Positions 56,039 to 64,000 of a DNA stretch of 64,000 nt are shown piece after piece. Position numbers and translations under genes: made by a program. Each line of letters starts with the position of its first letter. The first letter of the stretch is position 1. The notes under the pieces are model-generated. The model was not told where the DNA came from, searched no databases, and saw only the letters and a list, made by a program, of their open reading frames with translations. The stretch is from Candidatus Hydrogenedentota bacterium (GTDB taxonomy: Bacteria > Hydrogenedentota > Hydrogenedentia > Hydrogenedentales > SLHB01): NCBI GenBank assembly GCA_020848835.1, contig JADLHJ010000037.1, forward strand, positions 1-64,000, in the 5' to 3' direction.

Positions 56039-56197
56039 GGCTAACACGGTTCCCTCCGCACCCGTTGGCATATTAAACAGCGATTGGCTAGTAAAACAAC
56101 ATTGATGCATTTGGGCTGCACTCGCATTGAACCAGTCGGCCGCAGGCTCTAGAATCCACTGTCAAGTTTGCGGGCACAACGGGGATAGGACCATCGA

Positions 56198-57733
56198 ATG
56201 TTGGCGCGGGTGCAATCGTGCGCGGTATTGGGCGTGGATGCCTATCCGCTTGCCGTCGAAGTGGACATCCGCCCCGGCGAAAACAAGCTGTTCATGGTTG
56301 GTCTGCCCGACCTCGCGGTGAAGGAAAGCCGCGAACGCGTCTATTCCGCCATCGTCAATTCCGGGTTTCGTTATCCACGCGGCGTCGTGGTGGTGAGCCT
56401 AGCGCCCGCGGACATTCGCAAAGAAGGCAGCGCGTTTGACCTACCGATTGCGGCGGGACTGCTGGCCGCGGATCACCAGATGCAAGGCCAGCGCCTGACG
56501 CAATATGCGCTTGCAGGGGAACTGGCGCTCGACGGCACTTTGCGCCCGATTGAAGGCGCACTGTCGATGACGATGTCTGCGCGCGATCAAAAGCTCGAAG
56601 GCATTATTCTGCCGCCGGCCAATGCGGAAGAGGCGGGTGTGGTGCCGGGGATCGATGTGATACCCGCGAACAATCTCTCTGAGGCGTGCGGATTTATCGC
56701 GGGCAAGATCGAGATCATGCCATACCGCACGGACATCAATGCGGTGATGGAACAGAGCCGGCGCAACGTACCGGACTTCACCGACGTAAAAGGCCAGGCG
56801 CACGTAAAGCGTGCGCTGACGATTGCCGCAGCGGGCGGACATAACGTGTTGATGATTGGGCCGCCGGGTACGGGTAAGACGATGCTCGCGTCGCGCTTGT
56901 CGGGAATTCTGCCGACGATGACTTTTGAGGAAGCGCTCGAAACGACGCGGATCTACAGCGTGGCGAATGGTGTGAAGGAAAAAGGCAAGCTGATCCTGCA
57001 ACGGCCCTTTCGTTCGCCTCACCACACCTCGACCACGGTTTCGATCAGCGGTGGCGGGGCGGGCGCTGCGCCGGTGCCGGGTGAAGTGAGCCTCGCGCAC
57101 AACGGTGTGCTTTTTCTCGACGAGTTGCCGGAGTTCAATCGCAGTGCGCTCGAAGTGTTGCGGCAACCTCTGGAAGAAGGTCTGGTGCATATCCGCCGTG
57201 CGCAATATGCTGTTACATTTCCATCGCGCTTTATGCTCGTCGTCGCGATGAATCCGTGTCCTTGCGGATGCCGAAGCGATCCGCGAAAGCAGTGTCGCTG
57301 TTCACACGGCGAGATCCAGCGATATATGGGGCGCTTGTCGGGTCCGCTGCTGGATCGCATCGATCTGCATGCGGAGGTGCCCGCGTTGAGCTATGAAGAG
57401 TTGAGCGATACGCGTGCGACGGGCCCGACCAGCGCGGAAGTGCGCGCGACCGTGCAGCAAGCCCGCGACCGTCAGCGTGCGCGCTACGGCAAGGCGTATA
57501 GCTGCAACGCGCACCTCGATCCGCGCGCCGTGCGCGAGCATTGCGTGCCGACGGAGAGCGGCGGCAAATTGCTCGAACAAGCGATCAACCAACTTGGGTT
57601 CAGTGCGCGTGCCTACGACAAAGTATTGCGCGTGGCGCGGACGCTCGCCGATCTCGAAGATAGCGATCAGATCACGGACAATAATATCGGTGAAGCGATC
57701 CAGTACCGCACCTTGGATCGGCAGGTATCCTGA
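56198..57733 (+). CDS. comM: YifB/ComM family Mg chelatase-like AAA ATPase
   Basis: The 511-aa protein has the N-terminal ChlI-type domain ([20 protein letters not shown], then [10 protein letters not shown]). The AAA core has Walker A GPPGTGKT at 221-228, the substrate-loop [13 protein letters not shown] and Walker [11 protein letters not shown] cysteine-rich [17 protein letters not shown] stretch and the C-terminal ChlI domain ([20 protein letters not shown]) follow. In transformable bacteria ComM is a helicase driving branch migration of transforming DNA. All ATPase motifs are intact. A single base separates its stop from the next ATG. Confidence 0.95.
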   Translation: MLARVQSCAVLGVDAYPLAVEVDIRPGENKLFMVGLPDLAVKESRERVYSAIVNSGFRYPRGVVVVSLAPADIRKEGSAFDLPIAAGLLAADHQMQGQRLTQYALAGELALDGTLRPIEGALSMTMSARDQKLEGIILPPANAEEAGVVPGIDVIPANNLSEACGFIAGKIEIMPYRTDINAVMEQSRRNVPDFTDVKGQAHVKRALTIAAAGGHNVLMIGPPGTGKTMLASRLSGILPTMTFEEALETTRIYSVANGVKEKGKLILQRPFRSPHHTSTTVSISGGGAGAAPVPGEVSLAHNGVLFLDELPEFNRSALEVLRQPLEEGLVHIRRAQYAVTFPSRFMLVVAMNPCPCGCRSDPRKQCRCSHGEIQRYMGRLSGPLLDRIDLHAEVPALSYEELSDTRATGPTSAEVRATVQQARDRQRARYGKAYSCNAHLDPRAVREHCVPTESGGKLLEQAINQLGFSARAYDKVLRVARTLADLEDSDQITDNNIGEAIQYRTLDRQVS

Positions 57734-57734
57734 A

Positions 57735-58220
57735 ATGGGTGATGAACTCGAACCTGGTCAGTCCGCGAGAAGTCCGCAAGGTACCGTCGTGTTTCGCAAG
57801 GCTTCGCTTGACGAAATTTTGCCGTTGCGAGAGGCCGTGATCATTGCGGGTACAAACCGGCCTTCGGAGTATCCCGGCGACCGCGATCAGGCGACGTTTC
57901 ACATAGGTGGATTTGTTGGCGGCGAGAATGTGTGCTGCGGCACGTTTTTGTTGACCGACTGGTTTGGCGAAACGGCCTATCAACTGCGCGGGATGGCGAC
58001 GCGCGAGGACGTACGCGGCGAGGGTATCGGGGTGGCGTTGCTGGCGGCGACGGAACGGTTCATACTCGCTGACACACCGGTGCGTCAGCTTTGGTGCAGC
58101 GCGCGCGTGAGTGCGGTTGGCTTTTATCAGAGGATCGGGTGGAGTGTTGTGTCCGATGTGTATGATGTGCCAAATGTCGGGCCGCACCGCAAGATGTGTA
58201 GGCGGATTGTGGAAACGTGA
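57735..58220 (+). CDS. GNAT family N-acetyltransferase
   Basis: From ATG 57735 the product is 161 aa. The acetyl-CoA motif is RGMATREDVRGEGIGVALL (Q/R-x-x-G-x-G/A), preceded by a CCGTFLLTDW strand and followed by LWCSARVSAVGFYQRIGW, the usual GNAT motif B. Substrate is unknown. The comM stop is separated from it by one base, suggesting co-transcription. A start upstream at 57414 overlaps comM entirely and is rejected. Confidence 0.88.
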   Translation: MGDELEPGQSARSPQGTVVFRKASLDEILPLREAVIIAGTNRPSEYPGDRDQATFHIGGFVGGENVCCGTFLLTDWFGETAYQLRGMATREDVRGEGIGVALLAATERFILADTPVRQLWCSARVSAVGFYQRIGWSVVSDVYDVPNVGPHRKMCRRIVET

Positions 58221-58257
58221 ATACCTATCCTTCGCGTAATTCCATAAGAGACTTTTT

Positions 58258-58357
58258 TCGTGCTCGTGCTCGTGCGCGTGCTCGTCATTCGTAATCGAGG
58301 TTCGTAGATCGAGTAACGATCAATGAGTACGATGACGACTAACGAGCACGAGCACGA
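58258..58357. repeat. long inverted repeat with CGTGCTCGTGCTCG-type arms
   Basis: A 16-base arm beginning TCGTGCTCG at 58258-58273 is matched exactly by its complement, ACGAGCACGAGCACGA at 58342-58357, 68 bases away. The arms themselves are tandem hexamers, and the spacer contains further degenerate copies (GTGCGCGTGCTCG). It sits between the GNAT gene and the isomerase-like gene and forms a large potential hairpin. Confidence 0.7.
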
Positions 58358-58377
58358 ACGAGATAATTAAGGGGAGT

Positions 58378-59169
58378 ATGCAGGTAATGCGACTGGGAAT
58401 GGTGACCTACAACATGGGCAAGGACATGGACCTACCCACGTTGATCGACTTTTGTCAGAAGACCGGGCTCGAAGGCGTTGAGCTGCGCACGACACACAAG
58501 CACGGGGTCGAACTGGAACTCACGCCGCAGCAGCGCGCGGAGGTGCGCAAGCGATTCGAGGATTCGCCGGTGAAGATCGCTGGTCTTGGTTCGACCTACG
58601 AGTTCCACAGCGCGGATTCCGCTGTTGTGAAACAAAATATCGATGGCGCGATTCAATATGCGCAACTCGCGGCGGATGTTGGCGCGCCCGGGATCAAGGT
58701 GCGTCCAAATGGCGTGCCCGAGGGTGTGTCACTGGAGAAAACGCTTGAGCAAATCGGAAAGGCTGCGCGGCAGGTAGCAGTGTTTTCTGAAGGCGTCGGC
58801 GTGAAAGTACGCATCGAAGTGCACGGCAAGATTACGAGCGAGCCCAAGAACATGCGCACGATCCTCGATCATGCCAACCATCCCTACGTCGTGGCGAATT
58901 GGAACTCGAACGGCGCGGACATGGACGAGTCGAAATCGATCGGAGCCAACTTTGAGTTGCTGAAGAAGGACATCGAGCACGTTCACATCAATGAGATTGG
59001 CGTGTACCAATATCCGTGGCAGGACCTTTTTAACCGGCTGAAGGCGATGGATTACAAGGGTTGGTGTCTTGCGGAGATCGCGTTTAATCCTGAGCCGGAG
59101 CGGTTCATGAAGTTCTACAAGACCCTGTTCGACATGTATACCGGAAACTACGCCTACCCGCGTCCGTAA
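58378..59169 (+). CDS. sugar phosphate isomerase/epimerase family TIM-barrel protein
   Basis: A 263-aa protein of the xylose isomerase-like barrel family. It has LGMVTYNMGKD at the start, LEGVELRTTHKHG, then GVKVRIEVHGKITSEP (a likely metal ligand E), ANWNSNGADMDE, HVHINEIGVYQYP (H and E ligand candidates) and WCLAEIAF. The metal site appears complete. It may be an isomerase, epimerase or dehydratase of sugars; the substrate is unknown. ATG 58378 follows GGGGAG at close spacing; the in-frame ATG at 58387 is an alternative. Confidence 0.9.
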   Translation: MQVMRLGMVTYNMGKDMDLPTLIDFCQKTGLEGVELRTTHKHGVELELTPQQRAEVRKRFEDSPVKIAGLGSTYEFHSADSAVVKQNIDGAIQYAQLAADVGAPGIKVRPNGVPEGVSLEKTLEQIGKAARQVAVFSEGVGVKVRIEVHGKITSEPKNMRTILDHANHPYVVANWNSNGADMDESKSIGANFELLKKDIEHVHINEIGVYQYPWQDLFNRLKAMDYKGWCLAEIAFNPEPERFMKFYKTLFDMYTGNYAYPRP

Positions 59170-59321
59170 GCCACTGCGACAGAATTGTTGCCCAGCCTTG
59201 CCGATGCTTCATCGACCATCCGGTAGATACATTTTCCTTGCCTGCAAACGGAAACCGGGGTAGACTGGCGCAATCTAAGGCCGCAATTCCGGTTTACATT
59301 CTTCGTGGAGGTCTATTTCCT

Positions 59322-60593
59322 ATGAAAGCGCTACGTGTGTCTATTTGCGCGTTGTTGGCGCTGGCCGCGATGACTGTCGCGAGCGCCCAAGACACCCCAC
59401 CTGCACCCGGCACGCCCACCTACGCCAAGGATGTGTCGCGCATCATGCAGGAGAAATGCGCGGACTGCCATCATCCGAACGGAATTGGGCCGTTCTCGCT
59501 GCTCACCTACCGCCAAACCAAGGGCTGGGCCGAGATGATTAAAGAAGTAGTGAGCGATCGGCGCATGCCGCCATGGCACGCGGACCCGGCCGTAGGCAAG
59601 TACCGCAACGACCGCCGCCTCACCGATGGAGAGATTCAGACGATCGTGAAATGGGCGGATGGCGGACGCCCAATGGGCAACGAAGCGGATCTACCTGCGC
59701 CAATAAAATATAGCGAAGATTGGCGCATTCCCGGGCCCGATATGGTCTTCGAGTTACCGCAAGAGCAAAGTATCGAGCCTTCCGGCGTAGTGCCGTACCG
59801 CGAAATCGAAATACCGACAAATTTCACTGAAGACAAATGGCTCCAGGCGATCGAAGCGCGTGCATCGAACCCAAAGGTTGTACACCATATCATCGTGTTT
59901 GTGCGCGCGCCGCAAATGGAATCGGGCGAACGTCAGGATTTCCAACGCCTCGGCCGCGGTTTCCTCGTCGGCTTTGCGCCGGGCGTGATTCCGACGGTGC
60001 TGCCGGAAGGCCACGCGGTGAAAGTGCCGAAGGGTTCGTCCCTGATCTTCCAGATGCACTACACGCCGACAGGCAAACATGAGGTGGATCGTTCGCAGCT
60101 TGGGATTAACTTCGCCAAACAGCCCCCCGCGCGCGAAGTAATCACGGCGACAACGATTAACGGCGACTTCACGATCCCCGCCGGCGATCCGAACTACAGG
60201 GTCGTCGCCGACAACATTCTACCGGACAATGCGATTCTGTATTCCATGACGCCGCACATGCACTACCGTGGCAAGTCGTACGAGTATATCGCGCATTATC
60301 CCGACGGTAAATCGGAGACGCTGCTGCGCGTGCCGAATTACGACTTCAACTGGCAGACGTCGTACATTCTGGAAACGCCCGCGCGCCTTCCGAAGGGCAC
60401 GCGCATCGAAACCATCGCGCACTTCGACAATTCCGCCGCGAACAAGGCCAACCCCGATCCAACCAAGCCCGTGCGCTGGGGCGAACAGACCTGGGAAGAA
60501 ATGATGATCGGCTGGATGAACATGTCGTGGGAAACGCCGGGGAATCAGACGGCGTCGGCAGGTGGCGCTACAATTGGCGCAGGCGCGCGATAG
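59322..60593 (+). CDS. secreted cytochrome c fused to a PHM-like copper domain
   Basis: From ATG 59322 (GGAGGT nine bases upstream) the protein is 423 aa with a signal peptide. Residues 46-50 are CADCH, a c-type haem motif, with M82 in RRMPPWHA the likely axial ligand. The rest resembles the copper type II ascorbate-dependent monooxygenase (peptidylglycine hydroxylating) fold: H188-H189 in VVHHI, H246 in FQMHY, HMH at 312-314 in TPHMHYRG and the late WEEMMIG methionine at 394-395. These could form CuH and CuM sites. Fusion of a cytochrome would supply electrons internally. Substrate is unknown. Confidence 0.88.
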   Translation: MKALRVSICALLALAAMTVASAQDTPPAPGTPTYAKDVSRIMQEKCADCHHPNGIGPFSLLTYRQTKGWAEMIKEVVSDRRMPPWHADPAVGKYRNDRRLTDGEIQTIVKWADGGRPMGNEADLPAPIKYSEDWRIPGPDMVFELPQEQSIEPSGVVPYREIEIPTNFTEDKWLQAIEARASNPKVVHHIIVFVRAPQMESGERQDFQRLGRGFLVGFAPGVIPTVLPEGHAVKVPKGSSLIFQMHYTPTGKHEVDRSQLGINFAKQPPAREVITATTINGDFTIPAGDPNYRVVADNILPDNAILYSMTPHMHYRGKSYEYIAHYPDGKSETLLRVPNYDFNWQTSYILETPARLPKGTRIETIAHFDNSAANKANPDPTKPVRWGEQTWEEMMIGWMNMSWETPGNQTASAGGATIGAGAR

Positions 60594-60625
60594 AACAACG
60601 CCATAACGTTTTGCGAAATAAATTT

Positions 60626-60658
60626 GGCGCGATTCGGATTCGAATCGCGCCCTTGTAT
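60626..60658. terminator. hairpin terminator between convergent genes
   Basis: A perfect 11-bp stem, GGCGCGATTCG with its complement CGAATCGCGCC, has a GATT loop (60626-60651) and is followed by CTTGTATTT. It lies between the converging ends of the cytochrome-copper gene and the gene at 60673, so it may stop both. The T-run is weak. Confidence 0.65.
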
Positions 60659-60672
60659 TTCCTGCAGTATCG

Positions 60673-61350
60673 TTAAGCGGCGGTTTCTGTCTCGCTTGTT
60701 TCACCGCCGAAGTATGTCCGAATTCCCTCCGGCCCTAGGACCAAATGGAACTGCGATGGCGCGTTCTGTCCCGTTAGCAGCGTACCGAAATCGGTGACGG
60801 TCTGCGCGGGGTTGCCAAGGTTACGCAGGCCGGGCGGGAAGGTATCGAGACTGGTTTCGATCATGCTCGCGTTGGACGCCAGGCGCGCGAAGCCGTAGCG
60901 CAGCATCGGGTGCGCGGCAAACAGCGAATCGATTTGTTCCTTGTCGGGGTGATCGTTCGCAACCGTCACGTTGCCACTCGCGTCCATGGTCAGATCGAGT
61001 TCGTGCGCGGTGTCGATAAGGTTGTTCTCAAACGCGCTGCCGATTTGCTCACGCAACTGGGCAAGTTCCGCCTCGTACTGGGAAATTAGCTCCTGGATCC
61101 GCGTGCGCACAGGGCCGGTGGTAGCGGTTGTCGTGGTGCCTGTATCGTCGGCTTTTGCGGCCGCCGCGGCCTTGGCCAACTGTTGCGCCTGGAGCTGCGC
61201 GCGCAGCATCTGCGCAAACTGAGACTGCGGTATTTGCACGGTTTTTTGCGGGGTTTGTGCGCTGTTGGCACCGCCCTTCCCGCGGATATCTTGAATCAAA
61301 CCCCGCGCGGCGTTGAAGAGTTGTAACCCTTCCATGATAGGAATGACCAT
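60673..61350 (-). CDS. hypothetical protein with Ala/Gln-rich helix
   Basis: From ATG 61350, with AGGAGGT seven bases upstream (a near-perfect ribosome site), the product is 225 aa. It has no signal peptide or membrane span. An N-terminal LQLFNAARGLIQDIRGKG segment is followed by a Gln/Ala-rich helix (RAQLQAQQLAKAAAAAKADD), a Thr-rich linker (TGTTTTATTGP) and a helix-rich ISQYEAELAQLREQIGSAF region. The C-terminus contains GPEGIRTYFGGE. No family is recognised. The in-frame extension upstream to 61524 lacks a ribosome site and is rejected. Confidence 0.65.
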   Translation of the reverse strand: MVIPIMEGLQLFNAARGLIQDIRGKGGANSAQTPQKTVQIPQSQFAQMLRAQLQAQQLAKAAAAAKADDTGTTTTATTGPVRTRIQELISQYEAELAQLREQIGSAFENNLIDTAHELDLTMDASGNVTVANDHPDKEQIDSLFAAHPMLRYGFARLASNASMIETSLDTFPPGLRNLGNPAQTVTDFGTLLTGQNAPSQFHLVLGPEGIRTYFGGETSETETAA

Positions 61351-61448
61351 GGCACGAACCTCCTGAATTCCAGGGTGAGGAGAGCAAGGCTTGTGCCAGA
61401 CATTGAATTTCGAGGGGCTCGTGCGTCCTCCCAGCGCAATTAACTTCA

Positions 61449-61477
61449 AATCACGGGCTGGACGCCCGTGTTCCTTT
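61449..61477. repeat. CACGGGC/GCCCGTG hairpin element, copy 2
   Basis: CACGGGC and GCCCGTG with loop TGGAC, preceded by AAAT and followed by TTCCTTT. This matches the copy at 19763-19791 in arms, loop length and flanks. It lies in the 200-base gap between two divergent genes. Confidence 0.65.
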
Positions 61478-61579
61478 GGGCGGACGCCGAAAAGTCGGAG
61501 CTTCTCTGAGTTAGAACGTTCCATTACCTAAAACTGCGAGCACTTTGTTAGGCTGACGGTGGGATTGGAGGCAGGCAAG

Positions 61580-63847
61580 GTGCTTCGCTTAGGCACGCTC
61601 ATCGCGTTTAGTATGGCGGCGTTGGCCGAGACGCCGCATTGGGCCTTTGTGGCGCCAGTGCGGGGTGAAGTGCCAAGTACCTCGACACCCGCTTGGGTTC
61701 GCAATCCGATTGATACCTACGTGCTCTCGCGACTCGACAAGGAAGGCATCGCTCCTTCCGCGGAAGCGCCGCGGGAAACGCTGCTGCGACGGCTTTCACT
61801 TGATCTGATTGGTTTGCCGCCAGCGTTGGATGAGCTCGACGTGTATCTCAGCGATGCGACTCCCGAGGCGTATGAGAAGCAGATCGATCGCTTGCTGGCG
61901 AGTCCACACTTCGGCGAGAAGTGGGCGCGGTGGTGGCTGGATGTTTGCGGCTATGCGGACAGCGACGGCTATCTCTCCGACTTTTTGCGTCCTAATGCGT
62001 GGCGTTATCGGCAATGGGTGGTGGATGCGTTTAATGCGAACATGCCCTTCAGCGAATTCACGATCGAACAACTCGCGGGCGATTTGTTGCCCAACGCGAC
62101 CGTTGCGCAGCGAATGGGCACGGGCTTCCTGCGCAACACGCTGAACAACCGCGAAGGCGGCGCGGACCTCGAAGAATTTCGCAACAAACAGATTGTCGCG
62201 CGCACGAGCATGGTGGGCACGGCGTGGCTTGGATTGACCGTGGGCTGCGCGGAGTGCCACAACCATAAATTTGATCCGGTATCGCAGCAGGAGTTCTACG
62301 AACTCTATGCGTTCTTCAATACTTCCGACGAAGTGAATGTGGATGCGCCCCTCGAAGGCGAAATGGAGAAATACGCGCCCGCCAAGGCCGCTCACGACGC
62401 GAAGCGTCGTGAGATTCTAGCGCCGTTACAAACGGACATCGATGCGCTGCAAGCCGAGTGGGAGCGCAAGATGCTCGAGGCGGCGGACAACCCTGAGACT
62501 GCGAACGCAACGTGGGCACGGCAGTACGAAGTGTTGGGCCTTGTATGGGGACAGAACTACGGCGAGGGGCAGCACGAAGGCATTCAGATCATTCGCATTT
62601 CGGTGAATGAGCGCACGCAGGATCAAAAGGATCGCCTGCTCGATTATTTTATGGGCTACGGCTCGATGGTGAACGAAGCGAAGTGGGCCGAACTGAAACT
62701 AAACGACGTGCAGAAACAACTCGCGGAATTGGCGAAGGCATTGCCGCCGTTGTCGCGTGCACCGGCGATGGCAGAATCCTATCAGCGCCGCGCGACGCAC
62801 ATTCACAAACGCGGCGATTTTCGTGCAAAGGGGGATGAAGTACAACCCAAGACGCCTGCAATCGCGCCGGCATTGAATGTTGATCACGCGGCAACGCGAC
62901 TCGACCTCGCGCAATGGCTGGTGCGGCGCGACAATCCCCTCACCGCGCGCGTGATTGTGAACCGCATCTGGCACGAGCTATTCGGGCGCGGGCTGGTCGT
63001 CACAACGGAGGACTTCGGCACGCGTGGTACGCCACCGTCGCATCCCGAATTGCTGGATTGGCTCGCAATTGAATTCATGGACTCCGGCTGGGACATGAAG
63101 CAACTCATGAAGGTGATTATGTTGTCGTCAACCTATCGCCAATCTTCCCATCGCCGTCCCGAACTGAACGAACGCGATCCGAACAACGAACTGCTGGCGC
63201 GGCAATCACGCAATCGCTTGAGCGCGGAGCTCGTGCGTGACAATGCGCTCGCCGCGAGCAGATTGCTGAACGCGAAGATCGGCGGACCCAGCGTGCGGCC
63301 GCAGCAGCCCGACAGCGTGAGCATGGAAGGGTTCGATAACAAATGGATTGTGAGTGAAGGCGCAGAAAAGTACCGGCGCGGGTTGTACACGTTCATCCAG
63401 CGCACGTCGCCGTTTGGGCAGTCGGTCACATTCGACCTACCGGATACGGGAAGGCCCTGCACGCGTCGCGAGCGATCAAACACGCCGCTGCAGGCCTTGA
63501 ATTTGTTGAACGATCCGATGTTTGTGGAATGCGCGCAGTCGTTGGCGCAGCGGGTGGAATCCAACTCCTTGCGGCGCATGCGAGAGGGTAAAGCGACAAG
63601 TGTAAATGAATCGATCGACTTCGTATTTCGCGTCTGTCTCGCCCGCGCGCCCAAGCAGGAAGAACTCGAACGTCTCGCGCAGTATCTAAATGACCAAGCG
63701 TCAATCTATGGAACGGATCCGAATGCGGCCGCTATTTTGACGAAGTCTGATGGCAAGACTGTGGCGAACGAATCGATCGAGCCTGCGGCGTGGACGGCAC
63801 TTTGCAGCGTGATTCTTAATCTTGACGAGTTTATTACGAGAGAGTAG
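61580..63847 (+). CDS. DUF1549/DUF1553 protein without the N-terminal cytochrome
   Basis: The preferred start is GTG 61580 with GGAGG eight bases upstream; GTG 61559 is an alternative. The product is 755 aa with a signal peptide (LRLGTLIAFSMAALA). DUF1549 begins WAFVAPVRGEVP, has LLRRLSLDLIGLPPAL and WARWWLDVCGYADSDGY, and contains CAECHNHKFD, a CxxCH at 223-227. DUF1553 follows with TARVIVNRIWHELFGRGLV, ending ALCSVILNLDEFI. Unlike the gene at 41874 there is no separate cytochrome domain and no adjacent DUF1501 gene within the window. A gene at 63875 follows at once. Confidence 0.92.
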   Translation: MLRLGTLIAFSMAALAETPHWAFVAPVRGEVPSTSTPAWVRNPIDTYVLSRLDKEGIAPSAEAPRETLLRRLSLDLIGLPPALDELDVYLSDATPEAYEKQIDRLLASPHFGEKWARWWLDVCGYADSDGYLSDFLRPNAWRYRQWVVDAFNANMPFSEFTIEQLAGDLLPNATVAQRMGTGFLRNTLNNREGGADLEEFRNKQIVARTSMVGTAWLGLTVGCAECHNHKFDPVSQQEFYELYAFFNTSDEVNVDAPLEGEMEKYAPAKAAHDAKRREILAPLQTDIDALQAEWERKMLEAADNPETANATWARQYEVLGLVWGQNYGEGQHEGIQIIRISVNERTQDQKDRLLDYFMGYGSMVNEAKWAELKLNDVQKQLAELAKALPPLSRAPAMAESYQRRATHIHKRGDFRAKGDEVQPKTPAIAPALNVDHAATRLDLAQWLVRRDNPLTARVIVNRIWHELFGRGLVVTTEDFGTRGTPPSHPELLDWLAIEFMDSGWDMKQLMKVIMLSSTYRQSSHRRPELNERDPNNELLARQSRNRLSAELVRDNALAASRLLNAKIGGPSVRPQQPDSVSMEGFDNKWIVSEGAEKYRRGLYTFIQRTSPFGQSVTFDLPDTGRPCTRRERSNTPLQALNLLNDPMFVECAQSLAQRVESNSLRRMREGKATSVNESIDFVFRVCLARAPKQEELERLAQYLNDQASIYGTDPNAAAILTKSDGKTVANESIEPAAWTALCSVILNLDEFITRE

Positions 63848-63874
63848 CGGCAAAGCCGCAGCGGAAAGGGGTAC

Positions 63875-64000
63875 ATGACGGTTCGTAGAGTGCTTGCAGT
63901 GGTTTCTTACATCGTACTCAGCATGGCGATTGCGTATCCGTGGCACCTCATTTGGTTTCACGATGCCTACCAGGCAATGGGCGCGGTCACGCGCCCGGAA
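63875..64000 (+). CDS. hypothetical membrane protein, C-terminus beyond the window edge
   Basis: ATG 63875 has AAGGGG upstream and follows the DUF1549/DUF1553 stop by 27 bases. The 42 visible residues form one hydrophobic segment (VRRVLAVVSYIVLSMAIAY) then PWHLIWFHDAYQ, which suggests the first helix of a small polytopic membrane protein. The frame runs off the window, so the family cannot be assigned. Confidence 0.6.
   Translation, partial: MTVRRVLAVVSYIVLSMAIAYPWHLIWFHDAYQAMGAVTRPE

Noticed and set aside
1..64000. Search for CRISPR arrays, transposases, integrases, phage genes or defence systems
   Set aside because: None seen. The repeats present are short hairpin elements without spacers and no mobile-element protein is found.

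Overview
The window looks like chromosomal DNA from a Gram-negative (diderm) bacterium of the Planctomycetes / Candidatus Hydrogenedentes kind. This is an inference from gene content. It carries two DUF1549/DUF1553 proteins (one with an N-terminal c-type haem motif), a DUF1501 protein, a Tat-exported Gfo/Idh/MocA oxidoreductase, a tandem DUF1080 (3-keto-disaccharide hydrolase) protein, a sialate O-acetylesterase-like lipoprotein and an AXE1-type esterase. A TolC-like lipoprotein, a Wza-like exporter and many signal peptides point to an outer membrane. No transposon, integrase, phage gene or CRISPR array was seen.

Layout. 1-13 kb: mixed metabolic genes (CYTH, enolase superfamily, AIM24, single-module MetE-like, secreted esterase, MFS, enoyl-CoA hydratase coupled to a Tm-1-like protein, cupin) with several families of small hairpin repeats between them. 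13.2-19.5 kb: a four-gene tripartite ABC efflux operon on the minus strand (TolC-like, adaptor, ATPase, MacB-type permease). 19.8-21.3 kb: asd and trxA. 21.5-23.9 kb: a 50-aa Cys-containing small protein, a secreted beta-propeller and a small membrane protein.

24.0-41.4 kb: the dominant feature, a compact 16-gene minus-strand exopolysaccharide operon read from 41383 down to 24017. Its order is Wza-like exporter, Wzz/GumC-like chain-length protein, ExeA-type ATPase, BY-kinase-like protein with a destroyed P-loop, degenerate GGDEF-like protein, sugar transferase (initiating enzyme), flippase, O-antigen ligase/polymerase, two GT4 enzymes, NAD-dependent epimerase, GT4, UDP-glucose dehydrogenase, GT2, GT4 and a WecG/TagA/CpsF enzyme. 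Most neighbours overlap or are separated by fewer than 60 bases, so one transcript with coupled translation is likely.

41.9-46.3 kb: a haem-bearing DUF1549/DUF1553 gene followed by a DUF1501 gene. Then come a tRNA-Leu(CAA), a DmeF-like metal exporter and a sialate O-acetylesterase. 50-64 kb: Tat-exported oxidoreductase, membrane protein, methyltransferase, tandem DUF1080 protein, the DNA-uptake related pair comEA and comM (divergent), GNAT, sugar isomerase-like protein, a secreted cytochrome c / PHM-like copper protein fusion, a secretion-neutral hypothetical, a second DUF1549/DUF1553 gene and a truncated membrane protein.

The most unusual signals are the BY-kinase homologue without Walker A in an otherwise intact EPS operon, the cytochrome-copper protein fusion, and at least four families of small intergenic hairpin elements, some of which keep their stems while changing their sequence.
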